Shown here in pieces: positions 8,743 through 18,422 of a DNA stretch of 64,000 bases. The notes beneath the pieces are model-generated. The model was not told the origin of the DNA. It saw nothing but the letters and a program-made list of their open reading frames with translations, and did no database searches. The stretch comes from Hydrocarboniclastica marina (GTDB lineage Bacteria > Pseudomonadota > Gammaproteobacteria > Pseudomonadales > Oleiphilaceae). A program made the position numbers and the translations under genes. Location: the NCBI RefSeq assembly GCF_004851605.1, contig NZ_CP031093.1, forward strand, positions 2,914,692 through 2,978,691, written 5' to 3'. Position 1 is the first letter of the stretch, and each line of letters begins with the position of its first letter.

Positions 8743-9129
8743 CTTATTCTCCTGATTTCAGATATTTGGAAGCACAGCTCAGCTTATTATTTTTCGAACC
8801 GGCTTTCTCTATCGACCCTTTCCCAGGGACGCTCGGCTAGTTTTTCAGGATCAGCCTCTGAATACTTAGAGGTGGCGCACAAAACCACCTTTTAGATGAC
8901 TTATCTAATTCATTTAACTAAACACCAGCACTTGGTATACCGCTGGCGGAGCAGTAAAAACCCTAATCCCGGCTTTCGCCGACGAGTGCGATCCAGTCGG
9001 CAGACCTGCCACAGTTTTCTGCGATCATTCGTTGATCAGGGATAGCCAGTCGCACCAAGGCGGTAAAGGGGCCGGACCGTGCCCCGCTAACAAGAATTAC
9101 CGGCATCCCGCCGGAATGGAGAGGACAAG
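8743..9129. other. Divergent intergenic region
   Basis: 387 bases between two divergent genes for exported proteins. It must hold both promoters, but no convincing -35/-10 pair stands out. The plus-strand gene is preceded by GGAGAGGACAAG at 9118-9129. No small gene was recognised. Confidence 0.5.
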
Positions 9130-10143
9130 ATGATTCGTTTGTGGCGTATTCTGCTGATTACTTTTTTGTTCAGCGGGCCAGCGTGGGCGGCCCCGAAGAC
9201 TTTCTGCGTATGGGATGTGGTCGGTGCAGCCGGGGATTTCTTTAATCTCATGAAGACCTACCAGCTTGAGGCGCTGAATGCCGGCCAGCAAATCGAGCTA
9301 AAGGCATACCGGAACGAGCTTCGGGTCGTTGAGGACTTCCGTGCCGGCCGCTGCGATATGATTGCAGTGACCGATTTGCAAGCGCGCCTTTTTAACCGTT
9401 TCACAGGATCGGTCAGTGCCATAGGCGCTGTGCCCTACTATGACGACCTGAAAATCGTCATGCACATTCTCGCAAGCCGCCGCGCTGTAAGGCGACTGGA
9501 CGACGGTGAGTTCAAGATTATGGGTATGGTGCCGCAGGGTGGCATGTACCTGTTCGTTAAGGACCGCAACATCACGACGGTCGAAGACCTCAGGGGTCTG
9601 CGCTTTACGGTGCTACCCAACCATAAAGATGCTGAACACATGGTCGAGTTTGTCGGTGGCAAAGTCGTGCCCGCCGAAGTTACAAACTTCGCCAGTCTTT
9701 TCAATGACGGCCAGGCCGACGTCAGTTATGCACCGGCTATTGCTTACGAAGTGCTGGAGATGTACGAAGGCATGGGACCGAACGGCGGCATTGTGCGGTA
9801 TCCGCTGGGTCAATTCAGCATGCAGCTGATAGCGCGCAGCGACGAGTTTGACGACAAATTTACCATGAAGTCCCGGCAGATTCTGGCTGACATGTACGAA
9901 GCGTCCATGAAGATCAACTTCCGTTACGAGCGAACCATCCCGGAGGAACGCTGGATCGATATCGGCGATGACGCGATAGCTGAATACCAGGAAATGCTCC
10001 GCGGGGTGCGGTTAGACCTGGCCAAGCAACCGGACCATGAGGTCGGTGGCGTATATCACCCGGCCATGATGAGTATGCTTCGCAAGGTTCGCTGCCATAC
10101 CAACCCAGGCGCAGTCGAGTGTTATTCCGCAGAACGTGAGTAA
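9130..10143 (+). CDS. Periplasmic solute-binding protein, AdeT1/2-like (TRAP-associated)
   Basis: 337 residues with a signal peptide (LLITFLFSGPAWA|AP). It is a clear homologue of the protein at 12660-13670 across its whole length: shared FCVWDVVGAAGD / VCVFDPLGANGD opening, R-x-x-NRFTGS/T-SA-GA-P-YD, PA-V-TNFA--FN-G--D--YAPA-AYE, and C-terminal KVRC / KIRC before a final SAERE / TAENRE. The family is annotated as putative solute-binding protein and includes Acinetobacter AdeT1/AdeT2, once described as efflux-related (recalled). The position across from a TRAP permease supports a substrate-binding role. The substrate is unknown. Confidence 0.8.
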   Translation: MIRLWRILLITFLFSGPAWAAPKTFCVWDVVGAAGDFFNLMKTYQLEALNAGQQIELKAYRNELRVVEDFRAGRCDMIAVTDLQARLFNRFTGSVSAIGAVPYYDDLKIVMHILASRRAVRRLDDGEFKIMGMVPQGGMYLFVKDRNITTVEDLRGLRFTVLPNHKDAEHMVEFVGGKVVPAEVTNFASLFNDGQADVSYAPAIAYEVLEMYEGMGPNGGIVRYPLGQFSMQLIARSDEFDDKFTMKSRQILADMYEASMKINFRYERTIPEERWIDIGDDAIAEYQEMLRGVRLDLAKQPDHEVGGVYHPAMMSMLRKVRCHTNPGAVECYSAERE

Positions 10144-10593
10144 CGCACAGAACGCCAGGCCTTAAGCAGAATACCAGACCTTGAGCCAAGCGGGTGCCAG
10201 CGGGCCCAGCGCGACAACCAGTCCGACGACCACAATCAGTAACGGACAGTGTAAGACCGGCTTAACCCGGTAGCTGTTGCCAGCGGAGGCTTTCGCACCA
10301 GGCGTTACACAGGCACGAATCGCACATTGAAACACGAAAAAGGGCCAGCAAATGCTGGCCCTTTTTCGTACCCGTGTCCCGTCCCGAAATACGTTGTCAC
10401 TACATCGCTCGGATCGATTCTTCGACCAGACCCGCTGGTGAGTGTGAGTTGCTATAGCAGTGCTTCAGCCCATAAAGGGGAACTTCGGCATTGAAATAGC
10501 TTGAGAGCGTAGCGACAGGGGTACAAAGCCAAGCCGTCTGATCATCCAGACTGCCAAACCGGGAGCCCCGCTCCAGGACTCCCTAAAGCAGCG
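10144..10593. other. Intergenic region between convergent genes with bidirectional terminator
   Basis: 450 bases. The strong hairpin at 10335-10368 is the main element. A minus-strand open frame of 57 codons (10162-10335, GTG start) ends in a membrane-like tail and is discussed as a finding. Bases 10370-10593 show nothing recognisable. Confidence 0.5.
10335..10368. terminator. Bidirectional intrinsic terminator
   Basis: A perfect 16-bp stem (CGAAAAAGGGCCAGCA / TGCTGGCCCTTTTTCG) with a two-base loop. A-runs and T-runs inside the stem let it work for both the plus gene ending at 10143 and the minus gene ending at 10594. Confidence 0.9.
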
Positions 10594-12642
10594 TTAAAGT
10601 GCGTAAAACAGCATCGGTACGAACGCTACGAGCAGCAACGTCGTGCCCATGACCAGCAATGGCAGGAGCAGACGCTCATAGCGGTGCCAGAAGGAGCCGG
10701 TCCGCTCCGCAGCCAGCACCTCCGTCTCCCCTACTACTTGCCGCGTCAGAAGGTGGTTCAGTGCCACTGGTGGCGTCAGGTAGCCCAGCTCAAAAGCCAC
10801 CAGGCACACGATCCAGAAATGCAGCGGGTCGATCCCCAGCTTCATCGCAGCCTGGGCAATGGTCGCCGAGACCAGCACGACAGCACCAAAGGGCTCCATG
10901 ACCATACCGATACACGTCAGCATGAACACGACCGCCAGCATCACGAGCCAGACGTTGTCCAGGTTTTCCGGGAACAGGATATGTACAACGTCAGAACGTT
11001 CGAGTATCCCGCCTAACGCAACTGTGAACCCGATCAGGGCCAACAGCGCGCCGATGTGTACGGCAGAATCACTTGCCGCCGCCGTGCTTCGTGCCCAGAA
11101 GGTCCGGCTACGGCTTTCCCCTTCCTGCCGGGTTTTGCCGGAGTCGAGAAACAGCAGTGCCAGCATCACCAGCGGCAGAATCATCGGCGCCGTGTATTCG
11201 TTGAAGCCCATGTCCAGCACCAGCCTGATCCCAATTATCACGGCGGCTGCGGTGATTACGTAAGGGACCAGTGGCCGCAGGTGACCCACCGATTTTTTGA
11301 AAGCACCGGGGACGGGCTTCGGACGCCATTCGCCCTGCGTTTTACACACGATGAGCGTAAAGAGCGATGCGGACATCAGGAAGACCCAGAAGCCCCAGCC
11401 ATACAATTCGCTGGTAGTGACCTCCTTGTTCAGGGCCGCAATGATGACTATCAGCAGACAGGGGTTGAGTACCACACCGAGGCTGCCCGACATCGCCGTA
11501 GTCGAGAGCGCCAGCTGTCGGCCTGCCCCTACCCGCCGGAGTTCGTCATAGACGACACCGCCCACGGCCAGGATGAAGATACCGGACGCGCCCGTAAATG
11601 CAGTCGGAAACGCGGTCGCGAAAATCATCACTGACGCGAGCAATGGTGCCGGCAGCTGAAAGGGTTTGATGATGTTCAGCAACAACTCGGGCAACTGGGT
11701 CTGTTTCAGGGCCATCCCTACGAGCACGTAGAGGCCGATATTGATGAAAATCGACGACATGTTCGTGAGGATGCCGAAGTAGATCGCCAACCCGGAGTTA
11801 TAGCCGTCAATAAAGAAAAAATAGCTCATGGCAATTACTGCCATGGTGCAGTGCAGCGGAATGCTCAACAGGGAAGCTGCGTCCAGTTTGCCTGGCGGGA
11901 GCCGGTCAGGTATGGAAAAGAGCCTCACCGCGTTGATCACCATGAACAGACCGAAGACCCACGCCCAATAGTGCTGCATTCTCACCAGGTCCGCAGTGTC
12001 GGGCGCCGCAACCAGCTTCGACACATAGGAGAGCAGAGAGAACACCATCAGCCCATTGACCCCCAGCTGTACCGCATGACTCAAACGCCATTCCGCCCGG
12101 TTTCGAGGTAACCGGAGCGAAATGAGATCCGCATCAAGCGTGGCTATTGCCGCCGACATGGCGAACAGGATCAGAAACAGCAGATTGGTCAGATCAATGT
12201 TTTCAAGCAGGAAGCTCGCCATGCCCTGCTCGACGGTCTTGAAAACGCCGAGCGCCGGCGTCGCGTGTTTCTGATTAATCTCATAGGCGATATGCCGCTG
12301 CTCGCAGTTCTGTATATTCCGTTCGAGCGAGCGTCTGATGGCTTCTGGATCCGGCGCGCTTGAGAACAGCGCATCAGGATCAGGCTTGTACTGATCCATC
12401 CTGCGCTTGACCTCGGCATCCATATCGACGATGAGGTCGCAGCTCGGCTCCTGGGCGTCCGGATTCAGCAGATAGTAGTTTGGCCATACCTGCTCTCCTA
12501 ACCACAACATGCGGGAGTGGAAAGAGTTTCCCATTCCCAGCAGCAATATAGCCAGGAGCAACATCAACAAAAACGCCCCATACAGCCTGTGCATGGGGTA
12601 CAACGTTTGCGGCCCAACAGCCGATAATGCGCGCCAGTTCAT
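10594..12642 (-). CDS. TRAP transporter fused membrane subunit (DctQM-like)
   Basis: 682 residues from the ATG at 12642; a GTG at 12684 would overlap the upstream stop. One TM helix (about 19-37) is followed by an unusual hydrophilic loop of about 110 residues (38-150) holding two cysteines, then four DctQ-like helices and a large DctM-like permease domain (motifs FPTAFTGASGIFILAVGG, GSLGVVLNP, ELGYLTPPVALN). TRAP permeases use a sodium gradient to import organic acids captured by a periplasmic binding protein. It lies 17 bases after a binding-protein gene, so the two are probably co-transcribed. The periplasmic insertion between the first two helices is not typical and may dock the partner lipoprotein or binding protein (inference). 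Confidence 0.85.
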   Translation of the reverse strand: MNWRALSAVGPQTLYPMHRLYGAFLLMLLLAILLLGMGNSFHSRMLWLGEQVWPNYYLLNPDAQEPSCDLIVDMDAEVKRRMDQYKPDPDALFSSAPDPEAIRRSLERNIQNCEQRHIAYEINQKHATPALGVFKTVEQGMASFLLENIDLTNLLFLILFAMSAAIATLDADLISLRLPRNRAEWRLSHAVQLGVNGLMVFSLLSYVSKLVAAPDTADLVRMQHYWAWVFGLFMVINAVRLFSIPDRLPPGKLDAASLLSIPLHCTMAVIAMSYFFFIDGYNSGLAIYFGILTNMSSIFINIGLYVLVGMALKQTQLPELLLNIIKPFQLPAPLLASVMIFATAFPTAFTGASGIFILAVGGVVYDELRRVGAGRQLALSTTAMSGSLGVVLNPCLLIVIIAALNKEVTTSELYGWGFWVFLMSASLFTLIVCKTQGEWRPKPVPGAFKKSVGHLRPLVPYVITAAAVIIGIRLVLDMGFNEYTAPMILPLVMLALLFLDSGKTRQEGESRSRTFWARSTAAASDSAVHIGALLALIGFTVALGGILERSDVVHILFPENLDNVWLVMLAVVFMLTCIGMVMEPFGAVVLVSATIAQAAMKLGIDPLHFWIVCLVAFELGYLTPPVALNHLLTRQVVGETEVLAAERTGSFWHRYERLLLPLLVMGTTLLLVAFVPMLFYAL

Positions 12643-12659
12643 AGAAGGGTTAGCCTGCC

Positions 12660-13670
12660 TTATTCGCGATTTTCGGCCGTGCACTCAGAGGCGCTTGGGT
12701 TTTGGGCACAACGGATCTTGCTGAGCAATCCCAGCATTTTCTCGCTGTATACTTTTTCAGCACCGGCCTCGCCATCACGAAGCTGGAGGCGATTCGAGCG
12801 GAACATTTCCTGGTAGCCTTCGATATCAGAATCGGGAATGCGGATCCAGTGTTTATCGGGGATATTGCTTTCGGCATTCTTCACAATGTCCATGGCCTGA
12901 CCGTACATGTTCCAGGCGACTTCGCGGCTCTGCTGGGCTTGCTCATCAGTCAGGACGCCCTCTTTGGCGACAACCTGAATGGTCAGGTTTGCCAGCGGAT
13001 AGTCGACGATTCCGCCGCCGTTTTCGACACCCTTGTAAAGCTCCAGTGCCTCGTACGCGAAGGCCGGCGCATAGGCTGTGTCTACCGAACCATTGTTGAA
13101 CTTACCCGCAAAGTTGGTGATATCCGAGGGCACGACAGTCGCTTTGACTTCGTTCACCATATGAACCGCATCTTTCTGGTGGCTCAGGGTCGCCATCCGC
13201 TTGCCGGCCAGGTCAGCTGCGGTATCCATGCTACGGTCGTTCACGAACAGGTAGCCCGCCCCTGCAGGGATAATGCCCAAAACTTCATAGCCGCCGCTCT
13301 TCATCAGGCTGGCTGCTTTGGGTTGGGCAAGGGTTTTCAGGGCTGTTTCCAGCACGTCATAGTTGGGGATGGCACCTACCGCGCTGAGCGTGCCAGTAAA
13401 GCGATTGTAAGGGCGAAGCCGCAGGTCTGTTGCAACCACTGCCTTACACTGACCGGAGTTGAAGTCCCCCACTGCTACGCCTTCATCGGTATACGGCCGT
13501 GGCGTAAAGTCCACGCCGTGGTTTTTCATCTCCAGCGCATAATCCTTGGCCAGACTGTACAGATCGCCGTTAGCGCCGAGTGGATCGAATACGCATACCG
13601 TAATGGGCTCAGCCGCAACCACAGGGGCGACCAGGGAAAATAACAGAGCAGTCGTTGTTTTACGGAACAT
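12660..13670 (-). CDS. Periplasmic solute-binding protein, AdeT1/2-like (TRAP-associated)
   Basis: 336 residues, start at 13670 after CGGAGAAATACT. Signal peptide MFRKTTTALLFSLVAPVVA|AE. Full-length homologue of the protein at 9130, with two conserved cysteines near each end (VCVFD and RCAQNPSASEC). It is the middle gene of a lipoprotein - binding protein - TRAP permease unit, 44 bases downstream of the lipoprotein gene. It is the likely substrate receptor for the permease that follows. The solute is not deducible from sequence. Confidence 0.85.
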   Translation of the reverse strand: MFRKTTTALLFSLVAPVVAAEPITVCVFDPLGANGDLYSLAKDYALEMKNHGVDFTPRPYTDEGVAVGDFNSGQCKAVVATDLRLRPYNRFTGTLSAVGAIPNYDVLETALKTLAQPKAASLMKSGGYEVLGIIPAGAGYLFVNDRSMDTAADLAGKRMATLSHQKDAVHMVNEVKATVVPSDITNFAGKFNNGSVDTAYAPAFAYEALELYKGVENGGGIVDYPLANLTIQVVAKEGVLTDEQAQQSREVAWNMYGQAMDIVKNAESNIPDKHWIRIPDSDIEGYQEMFRSNRLQLRDGEAGAEKVYSEKMLGLLSKIRCAQNPSASECTAENRE

Positions 13671-13714
13671 AGTATTTCTCCGGTTTTTTGGTAAAAAGGA
13701 GCAGGTAAAAGCGC

Positions 13715-14797
13715 TTACAACAGATCATCCAAATCCATGGCTTTCGCGTCCGACTCGGCGTGCTCATCCAGTGATCCGAAACGACTGGCGGGCGTACGGT
13801 AGCCGTAGTTGGCGATCCAGTACTTGTCCGACGAGAACTGGATAACCTCTCGGGCGACTTCGTCTGACAGCTGATATTCCTCCCATATTTCAATGGTATC
13901 GTCGGCCTCGACAAACTCCGCGATGACTTTCTTCAATATATCCCGTCGCCCGAAGGTCTCTGCAGCCACCGCTTCCAAAGCCAATGAGAGACGATTGCCT
14001 GCCTCTATGCCCTGCTTGGAACTCTTGTCGAGCAATGCCCAGGGCTCAGGTGCTCCCGGTGGCCGGGAATCCGGCAAGAGCAGCCAGATATTGGCGCGCA
14101 CCGCGGCGGGTGCACCACCCCACTTTTCATTGTCGACGCATTTAGTGGCCCGAGCCGCCTGGGGAGCGATATCCTTGGGAATGCCCGCTCGCGCGCCTGA
14201 ATTCGAGTCGCTGACGATAGCCTGCAGACCGGTTATCAAACCCAGCAAAAACGTCAGCTCTGCCTGATCGTTTGAAAATGAAGGGCACTCGATCGGGTCG
14301 GCTGCAGGATCGAAACCATAAGCGCTCATGGCGCGCTGGAAAGCCTTGTAGCGGCGGGTCGCCGTCACGGCGTAGAGCCGCTTGCTGCGCTCACGCGCAT
14401 CCTTCGCAACGGATACCTCGCCGTTGTATTCGGCTAGCAGGTATTCCAGTTCAGCCTGGCGGGCCTCGCGCTCCGAACATAACGCGGACAGCAACATCAG
14501 CAGCGAACCTGTGCTGTCAGGCGCCGGCGATACCCGCGAGAAAGAGTACACCAGAGGGTCGACGCCCTCGCCCAGCCGGCAGGCCATACCGGGATCATCC
14601 ATCGCCATGACGTAGGGTGTCGCCTGGGCTTCCGAATACGCGGCGATGACCATCCCGGTCGGGGTATAGATCGGGTGGAGCTGGTATGAAACACAGCCAC
14701 TGACAGCGAATGCCAACACCAGAACGACGATGCTCTTCAGGCCCGTCACATATCCCCTGCTCAGTCTCGCCAGAAAGCTTGCCGGAAAGAAGTCCAT
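13715..14797 (-). CDS. Lipoprotein of unknown function in the TRAP locus
   Basis: 360 residues. A signal sequence ends in the lipobox AVSGC, putting the lipid-modified cysteine at residue 35, so it is predicted to be membrane-anchored. The body is mostly helical, contains CSEREARQAELEYLLAEYNG and an acidic C-terminus (DEHAESDAKAMDLDDLL), and has no domain I recognise. It is first in a same-strand unit with the binding protein and TRAP permease, 44 bases before the former, so an accessory role in that uptake system is likely by context. Confidence 0.75.
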   Translation of the reverse strand: MDFFPASFLARLSRGYVTGLKSIVVLVLAFAVSGCVSYQLHPIYTPTGMVIAAYSEAQATPYVMAMDDPGMACRLGEGVDPLVYSFSRVSPAPDSTGSLLMLLSALCSEREARQAELEYLLAEYNGEVSVAKDARERSKRLYAVTATRRYKAFQRAMSAYGFDPAADPIECPSFSNDQAELTFLLGLITGLQAIVSDSNSGARAGIPKDIAPQAARATKCVDNEKWGGAPAAVRANIWLLLPDSRPPGAPEPWALLDKSSKQGIEAGNRLSLALEAVAAETFGRRDILKKVIAEFVEADDTIEIWEEYQLSDEVAREVIQFSSDKYWIANYGYRTPASRFGSLDEHAESDAKAMDLDDLL

Positions 14798-15069
14798 AAT
14801 ATTTCCCGTTTAAAGGTTGTTGTTATAGAAGCGGCCACGCACCCCATAGTCAGCAGAACGTTTCTATCATAAATCCGAGTTTCAGTTCCGTGATGCAGAC
14901 CATGGAAGGGCCCAGATTGACCGATTAGCGTCCGGCTAAGGCCCTATTTGACGACTATCGAAACCGAGCCTGACCATAGCACGGCCGTGGCGGCTCGAAA
15001 GCTACCTTACTTGGCCGGAATCAGCAATAGATGAACTTTCATTCAACAGGCGCCACTGAGGGCGGGGTT

Positions 15070-15945
15070 TTAGCGGATGTGACGCCCGAGGATGTCAACC
15101 AGTAACGGCTGGTTGGGCATAAAGAGGTCGCTGCCGGCACGCCAGACTCGAAGGTACCGATAGAAAGGCACGCGCGGGTACAGGTGATGGACCAGGTGGT
15201 AGTTCTGCCACATCAGAACGGGCGTCAGAAGCCACTCGTACCCAACGCGATTATTCGTCGCCTGCCAGGGATTCTGTTGCTGGGTAGCCAACCTGGGGTG
15301 GTGCGGAAGATAATCAAACGCAAGCGCCAGAAACACCAGGGCGATGCGCCCCGGCAACAGCCAGTAGAGCAAAACCTCCTGCCCCCAGCCCATTGCCAGC
15401 GCGAATACCAGAACCGAGCCACCGATCAGGAACGCCACGACGGTTTCGGTCTGCTCTGAGCGGGGGCGGGAGCTCATTCGGCGCAGGTAGAAAGCATAAT
15501 ACTTCAGGTCTATCGTCGCCCAGCGCAGCGGCAGGAGCCACTTCGCTCCCCCGCCGGTGTAGGCGTCCGGATCCTTGTCAGAAGATTCGTTGGCGAAGCG
15601 GTGGTGCTGCATGTGGATAAACCGGAAGGCCCGAAAGATCGGGAACGGAACCAGCGGCATAATGCTGATTCTGCCAAGCCAGTCATTCAGCGGGGCGCTC
15701 TTACCGATGGCCCGATGCGCAGCTTCGTGGAAGACGGTAAAGAACCAGTAGCTGGCGAGGGCGTTGGCGGCGATAGCCCAGCCTGTCGCCAAGTATCCCT
15801 GCACAGCCAGAGTCGTGGCAACTGTCCACAATACGACGCTGCACACGAAAAGTGCCAGTGTAGGCCAGGCTATGGCGGGGGGGCTTGCGAGTCGCGCCAA
15901 CTCTTCGGATCCGGCTGTGGCGGGGTTTGGAATCGCTGTCAGCAT
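15070..15945 (-). CDS. Membrane fatty-acid desaturase / hydroxylase family protein
   Basis: 291 residues from the ATG at 15945 (MLTAIPNPATAG), preceded by AAAGG; the longer open frame upstream is not conserved in character. It shows the three histidine boxes of the di-iron membrane desaturase superfamily: HEAAH, HMQHH and HLVHH, with hydrophobic segments around them. The layout (FHEAAHRAIG, FRFIHMQHHRFAN, WQNYHLVHHLYP) resembles fatty-acid desaturases and CrtR-type carotenoid hydroxylases; without carotenoid genes nearby a lipid substrate is favoured. It would use O2 and an external electron donor at the inner membrane. It is divergent from trpS. Confidence 0.85.
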   Translation of the reverse strand: MLTAIPNPATAGSEELARLASPPAIAWPTLALFVCSVVLWTVATTLAVQGYLATGWAIAANALASYWFFTVFHEAAHRAIGKSAPLNDWLGRISIMPLVPFPIFRAFRFIHMQHHRFANESSDKDPDAYTGGGAKWLLPLRWATIDLKYYAFYLRRMSSRPRSEQTETVVAFLIGGSVLVFALAMGWGQEVLLYWLLPGRIALVFLALAFDYLPHHPRLATQQQNPWQATNNRVGYEWLLTPVLMWQNYHLVHHLYPRVPFYRYLRVWRAGSDLFMPNQPLLVDILGRHIR

Positions 15946-16116
15946 CACTGCGACCTTTATTGTTAGATTGTCCGACAGGATAACGCTCCAGGTATTGCCT
16001 GTAAAGGATCGCCAGCACGCGTGATTAAACGCTTCCTGTCCCGCTAATCCATTTGCCCGTTGGCAGACCTTTGGGTAAGGTTCTGCCTTCTCCTTCTCAC
16101 CGTAACCGGGTATAGC

Positions 16117-17133
16117 ATGACCAAGACGCGCGTATTGACCGGGATAACGACCACCGGCCTGCCCCATATTGGCAACTACGCCGGGGCGATCCGCCCGGCC
16201 ATTGAAGCCAGCCGGGACCCCGCAACTGAATCGTTTCTTTTTTTAGCGGACTATCACGCGCTTATAAAATGCCAGGAGCCCCAGCAGGTTCGTGAGTCGG
16301 TGCGTGCTATTGCAGCCACTTGGCTGGCCTGTGGCCTTGATCCTGAGCATGTAACTTTCTACCGGCAGACCGATGTGCCGGAGATAACTGAATTGAGCTG
16401 GGTCCTGACTACGGTTACGGCGAAAGGCCTGATGAATCGAGCCCACGCCTACAAAGCGGCGGTTCAGGACAACCTCGACAGCGAGGGCGCGGATCCTGAC
16501 AGAGGTGTCACGATGGGGCTGTTTTCCTACCCCATATTGATGGCCGCCGACATCCTGTTGTTTAACGGGCAGCGCATCCCCGTTGGCAGGGATCAGACCC
16601 AGCATATCGAGATGGCCCGGGATATCGCCCAGCGCTTCAACCACCTTTATGGCGACACCTTCGCTTTACCCGAAGCGGTCATCCAGGACGAGAGCATGGT
16701 GCTACCCGGGCTCGACGGCCGGAAGATGTCGAAGAGCTACAACAATACGATCCCGCTTTTCGCGGATGAGAAGGCGTTTCGCAAGCTGATCAACAAGATA
16801 AAGACGAACAGCCTTGAGCCAGGTGAGCCCAAGGATCCGGATGACAGTGCGTTGTTTGACGTATTCGCCGCGTTTGCACGTGCTGATGCAAAAGCACAGA
16901 TGCGCAAGGCTTACCGTGAGGGTATCGGCTGGGGTGAAGCCAAGAAGCAGCTTTTCGAGCTGCTGAACGAGGAGCTCAAACCCATGCGCGAGACGTACCA
17001 GCGACTGATGAAAGAACCGGCTGAACTGGACAGAACGCTACAGCAAGGCGCCGAAAAAGCGCGGGCCTATGCGGTCCCGCTGATGGCAGACGTCCGCAAA
17101 AAGGTCGGAATAGGCCCCATAGCCGGTCAGTGA
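16117..17133 (+). CDS. trpS: Tryptophan--tRNA ligase
   Basis: 338 residues from the ATG at 16117 (MTKTRVLTGITTTG). Class I synthetase signatures are plain: GLPHIGNYAG (the HIGH motif) near the N-terminus and GRKMSKSYNN (KMSKS) near residue 200, with the DQTQHIEMARDIAQRFN stretch typical of TrpRS between them. It charges tRNA-Trp in the cytoplasm. It stands alone, divergent from the desaturase. Length fits the bacterial family. Confidence 0.95.
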   Translation: MTKTRVLTGITTTGLPHIGNYAGAIRPAIEASRDPATESFLFLADYHALIKCQEPQQVRESVRAIAATWLACGLDPEHVTFYRQTDVPEITELSWVLTTVTAKGLMNRAHAYKAAVQDNLDSEGADPDRGVTMGLFSYPILMAADILLFNGQRIPVGRDQTQHIEMARDIAQRFNHLYGDTFALPEAVIQDESMVLPGLDGRKMSKSYNNTIPLFADEKAFRKLINKIKTNSLEPGEPKDPDDSALFDVFAAFARADAKAQMRKAYREGIGWGEAKKQLFELLNEELKPMRETYQRLMKEPAELDRTLQQGAEKARAYAVPLMADVRKKVGIGPIAGQ

Positions 17134-17192
17134 CGGGGTAGCGGTACGCCGAAGAACACGGGGTAACATATCAAGCGGGATCGTACAGGAGC

Positions 17193-17215
17193 GCGGCAGG
17201 CTTCCGCTCTGCCGC
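17193..17215. terminator. Weak hairpin between convergent trpS and peroxidase gene
   Basis: A seven-base stem (GCGGCAG / CTGCCGC) with a nine-base loop, followed by ACTTT on the plus strand. It lies between convergent ends and could serve either gene. Confidence 0.4.
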
Positions 17216-17248
17216 ACTTTCAATTGCCCGCCTTCGCGCAGACGGACT

Positions 17249-18307
17249 TTACTCGTACTGGACTGTATCGACCGGCCTCGGGGTCTCGTCCGTGCTCGGG
17301 GGCAGTTGGGGATATACCACCTCCGGTGTCTTGCCGGTCAGCGTCCGCAGAAACGCACTGATATCCGCGACTTCCTTCTCGTTCAGTTCGGTGCCCAGCT
17401 GGGCTGTACCCATTAGGCTAACCGCCTCCTCAAGGCTCCAGACAGCGCCGGAGTGGAAGTACGGTGCGGTCAGCTCAATGTTGCGCAAGGGCGCAGCGCG
17501 GAAGACGTATTCATCCGATACGGTATCGGTTACAGCGAACCGGCCTTTGTCGCCAGGTGGCAGCACATCAGCTCCTGGCCGTGAAACCAGCCCGAACGGG
17601 AAGTAGTTCTGGCCCCCGAAATTAACCCCGCCATGGCAGCCAGCGCAGCCTTTGTCCATGAACAGTGCAAGCCCTTCTTTTTCTTGCTGGTTCAGGGCAT
17701 CGTCCTGGCCCCGCAGGAACTGGTCGAATGGCGCATCCGGTGTGATCAAAGTTGCCTCGAAGGCCTCTATCGCCGCGGCCATATTGTCGAAGCTGACAGG
17801 GTTCTCTTCGCTTGGGAATGAAGCCTCGAAGCGTCGTACGTAGTCCGGCATGCTTTTGAGGGTCGCTTCCACCCGCGCTGGCGTGCTGCTCATTTCTACG
17901 CCGGCCTGCACTGGCCCCTTGGCCTGTTCGGCCAGATCGGCGGCGCGGCCATCCCAGAACTGGGCAGCATTGAAGACGGCATTCAGAACGGTGGGTGAGT
18001 TACGCGGCCCTTTCTGCCAGCCATGGCCGATGGAGACCGGTAAGTAGTCGTGACCTCCCATGCCGACGTTGTGGCAGGTATTGCAGCTGATGATGTGACT
18101 GGAGGATAGGCGCGGTTCGAAAAAAAGCATTTTCCCAAGCTCGACTTTCTCCTCGGTAAGCTTGTTCCCTTTGATCTCCGGTGCCTCGGTCGGGATGACC
18201 CCAAAGTTATTCAGGGCTCGCTCCCGCAATGCTTCACTATCTGCAGCGAACGCTGTACTACAGAAAACTCCAGCGGCTAATCCGAGCCATTTCAAAGCAT
18301 GATTCAT
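17249..18307 (-). CDS. ccpA: Periplasmic di-heme cytochrome c peroxidase
   Basis: 352 residues from the ATG at 18307, behind GGGGGTACAAG. Signal peptide MNHALKWLGLAAGVFCSTAFA|AD. Two c-type heme sites: CNTCH (residues 75-79) and CAGCH (221-225), plus the FWDGRA and RAAPLRNIELTAPYFHSG segments of bacterial CCP/MauG proteins. It reduces hydrogen peroxide in the periplasm using cytochrome c electrons. A candidate ANR/FNR site lies upstream at 18423-18436, in keeping with the known ANR control of such genes in Pseudomonas. The MauG branch is an alternative, but the spacing suits CCP. Confidence 0.9.
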   Translation of the reverse strand: MNHALKWLGLAAGVFCSTAFAADSEALRERALNNFGVIPTEAPEIKGNKLTEEKVELGKMLFFEPRLSSSHIISCNTCHNVGMGGHDYLPVSIGHGWQKGPRNSPTVLNAVFNAAQFWDGRAADLAEQAKGPVQAGVEMSSTPARVEATLKSMPDYVRRFEASFPSEENPVSFDNMAAAIEAFEATLITPDAPFDQFLRGQDDALNQQEKEGLALFMDKGCAGCHGGVNFGGQNYFPFGLVSRPGADVLPPGDKGRFAVTDTVSDEYVFRAAPLRNIELTAPYFHSGAVWSLEEAVSLMGTAQLGTELNEKEVADISAFLRTLTGKTPEVVYPQLPPSTDETPRPVDTVQYE

Positions 18308-18422
18308 CTTGTACCCCCAGCTGTTCTGCTTGTTCGACGAAGCCGATTGCGCTCCCCGGTCAATCGATACTAGCAACCGCCCACAAGCCCAACAACTGAC
18401 GCGCTTTAAAGCTAACCGCTAC

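Noticed and set aside
12660-12684. GTG start for the TRAP membrane subunit overlapping the binding-protein stop
   Set aside because: The ATG at 12642 gives the shorter, non-overlapping start; the extra 14 residues have no signal or TM character.
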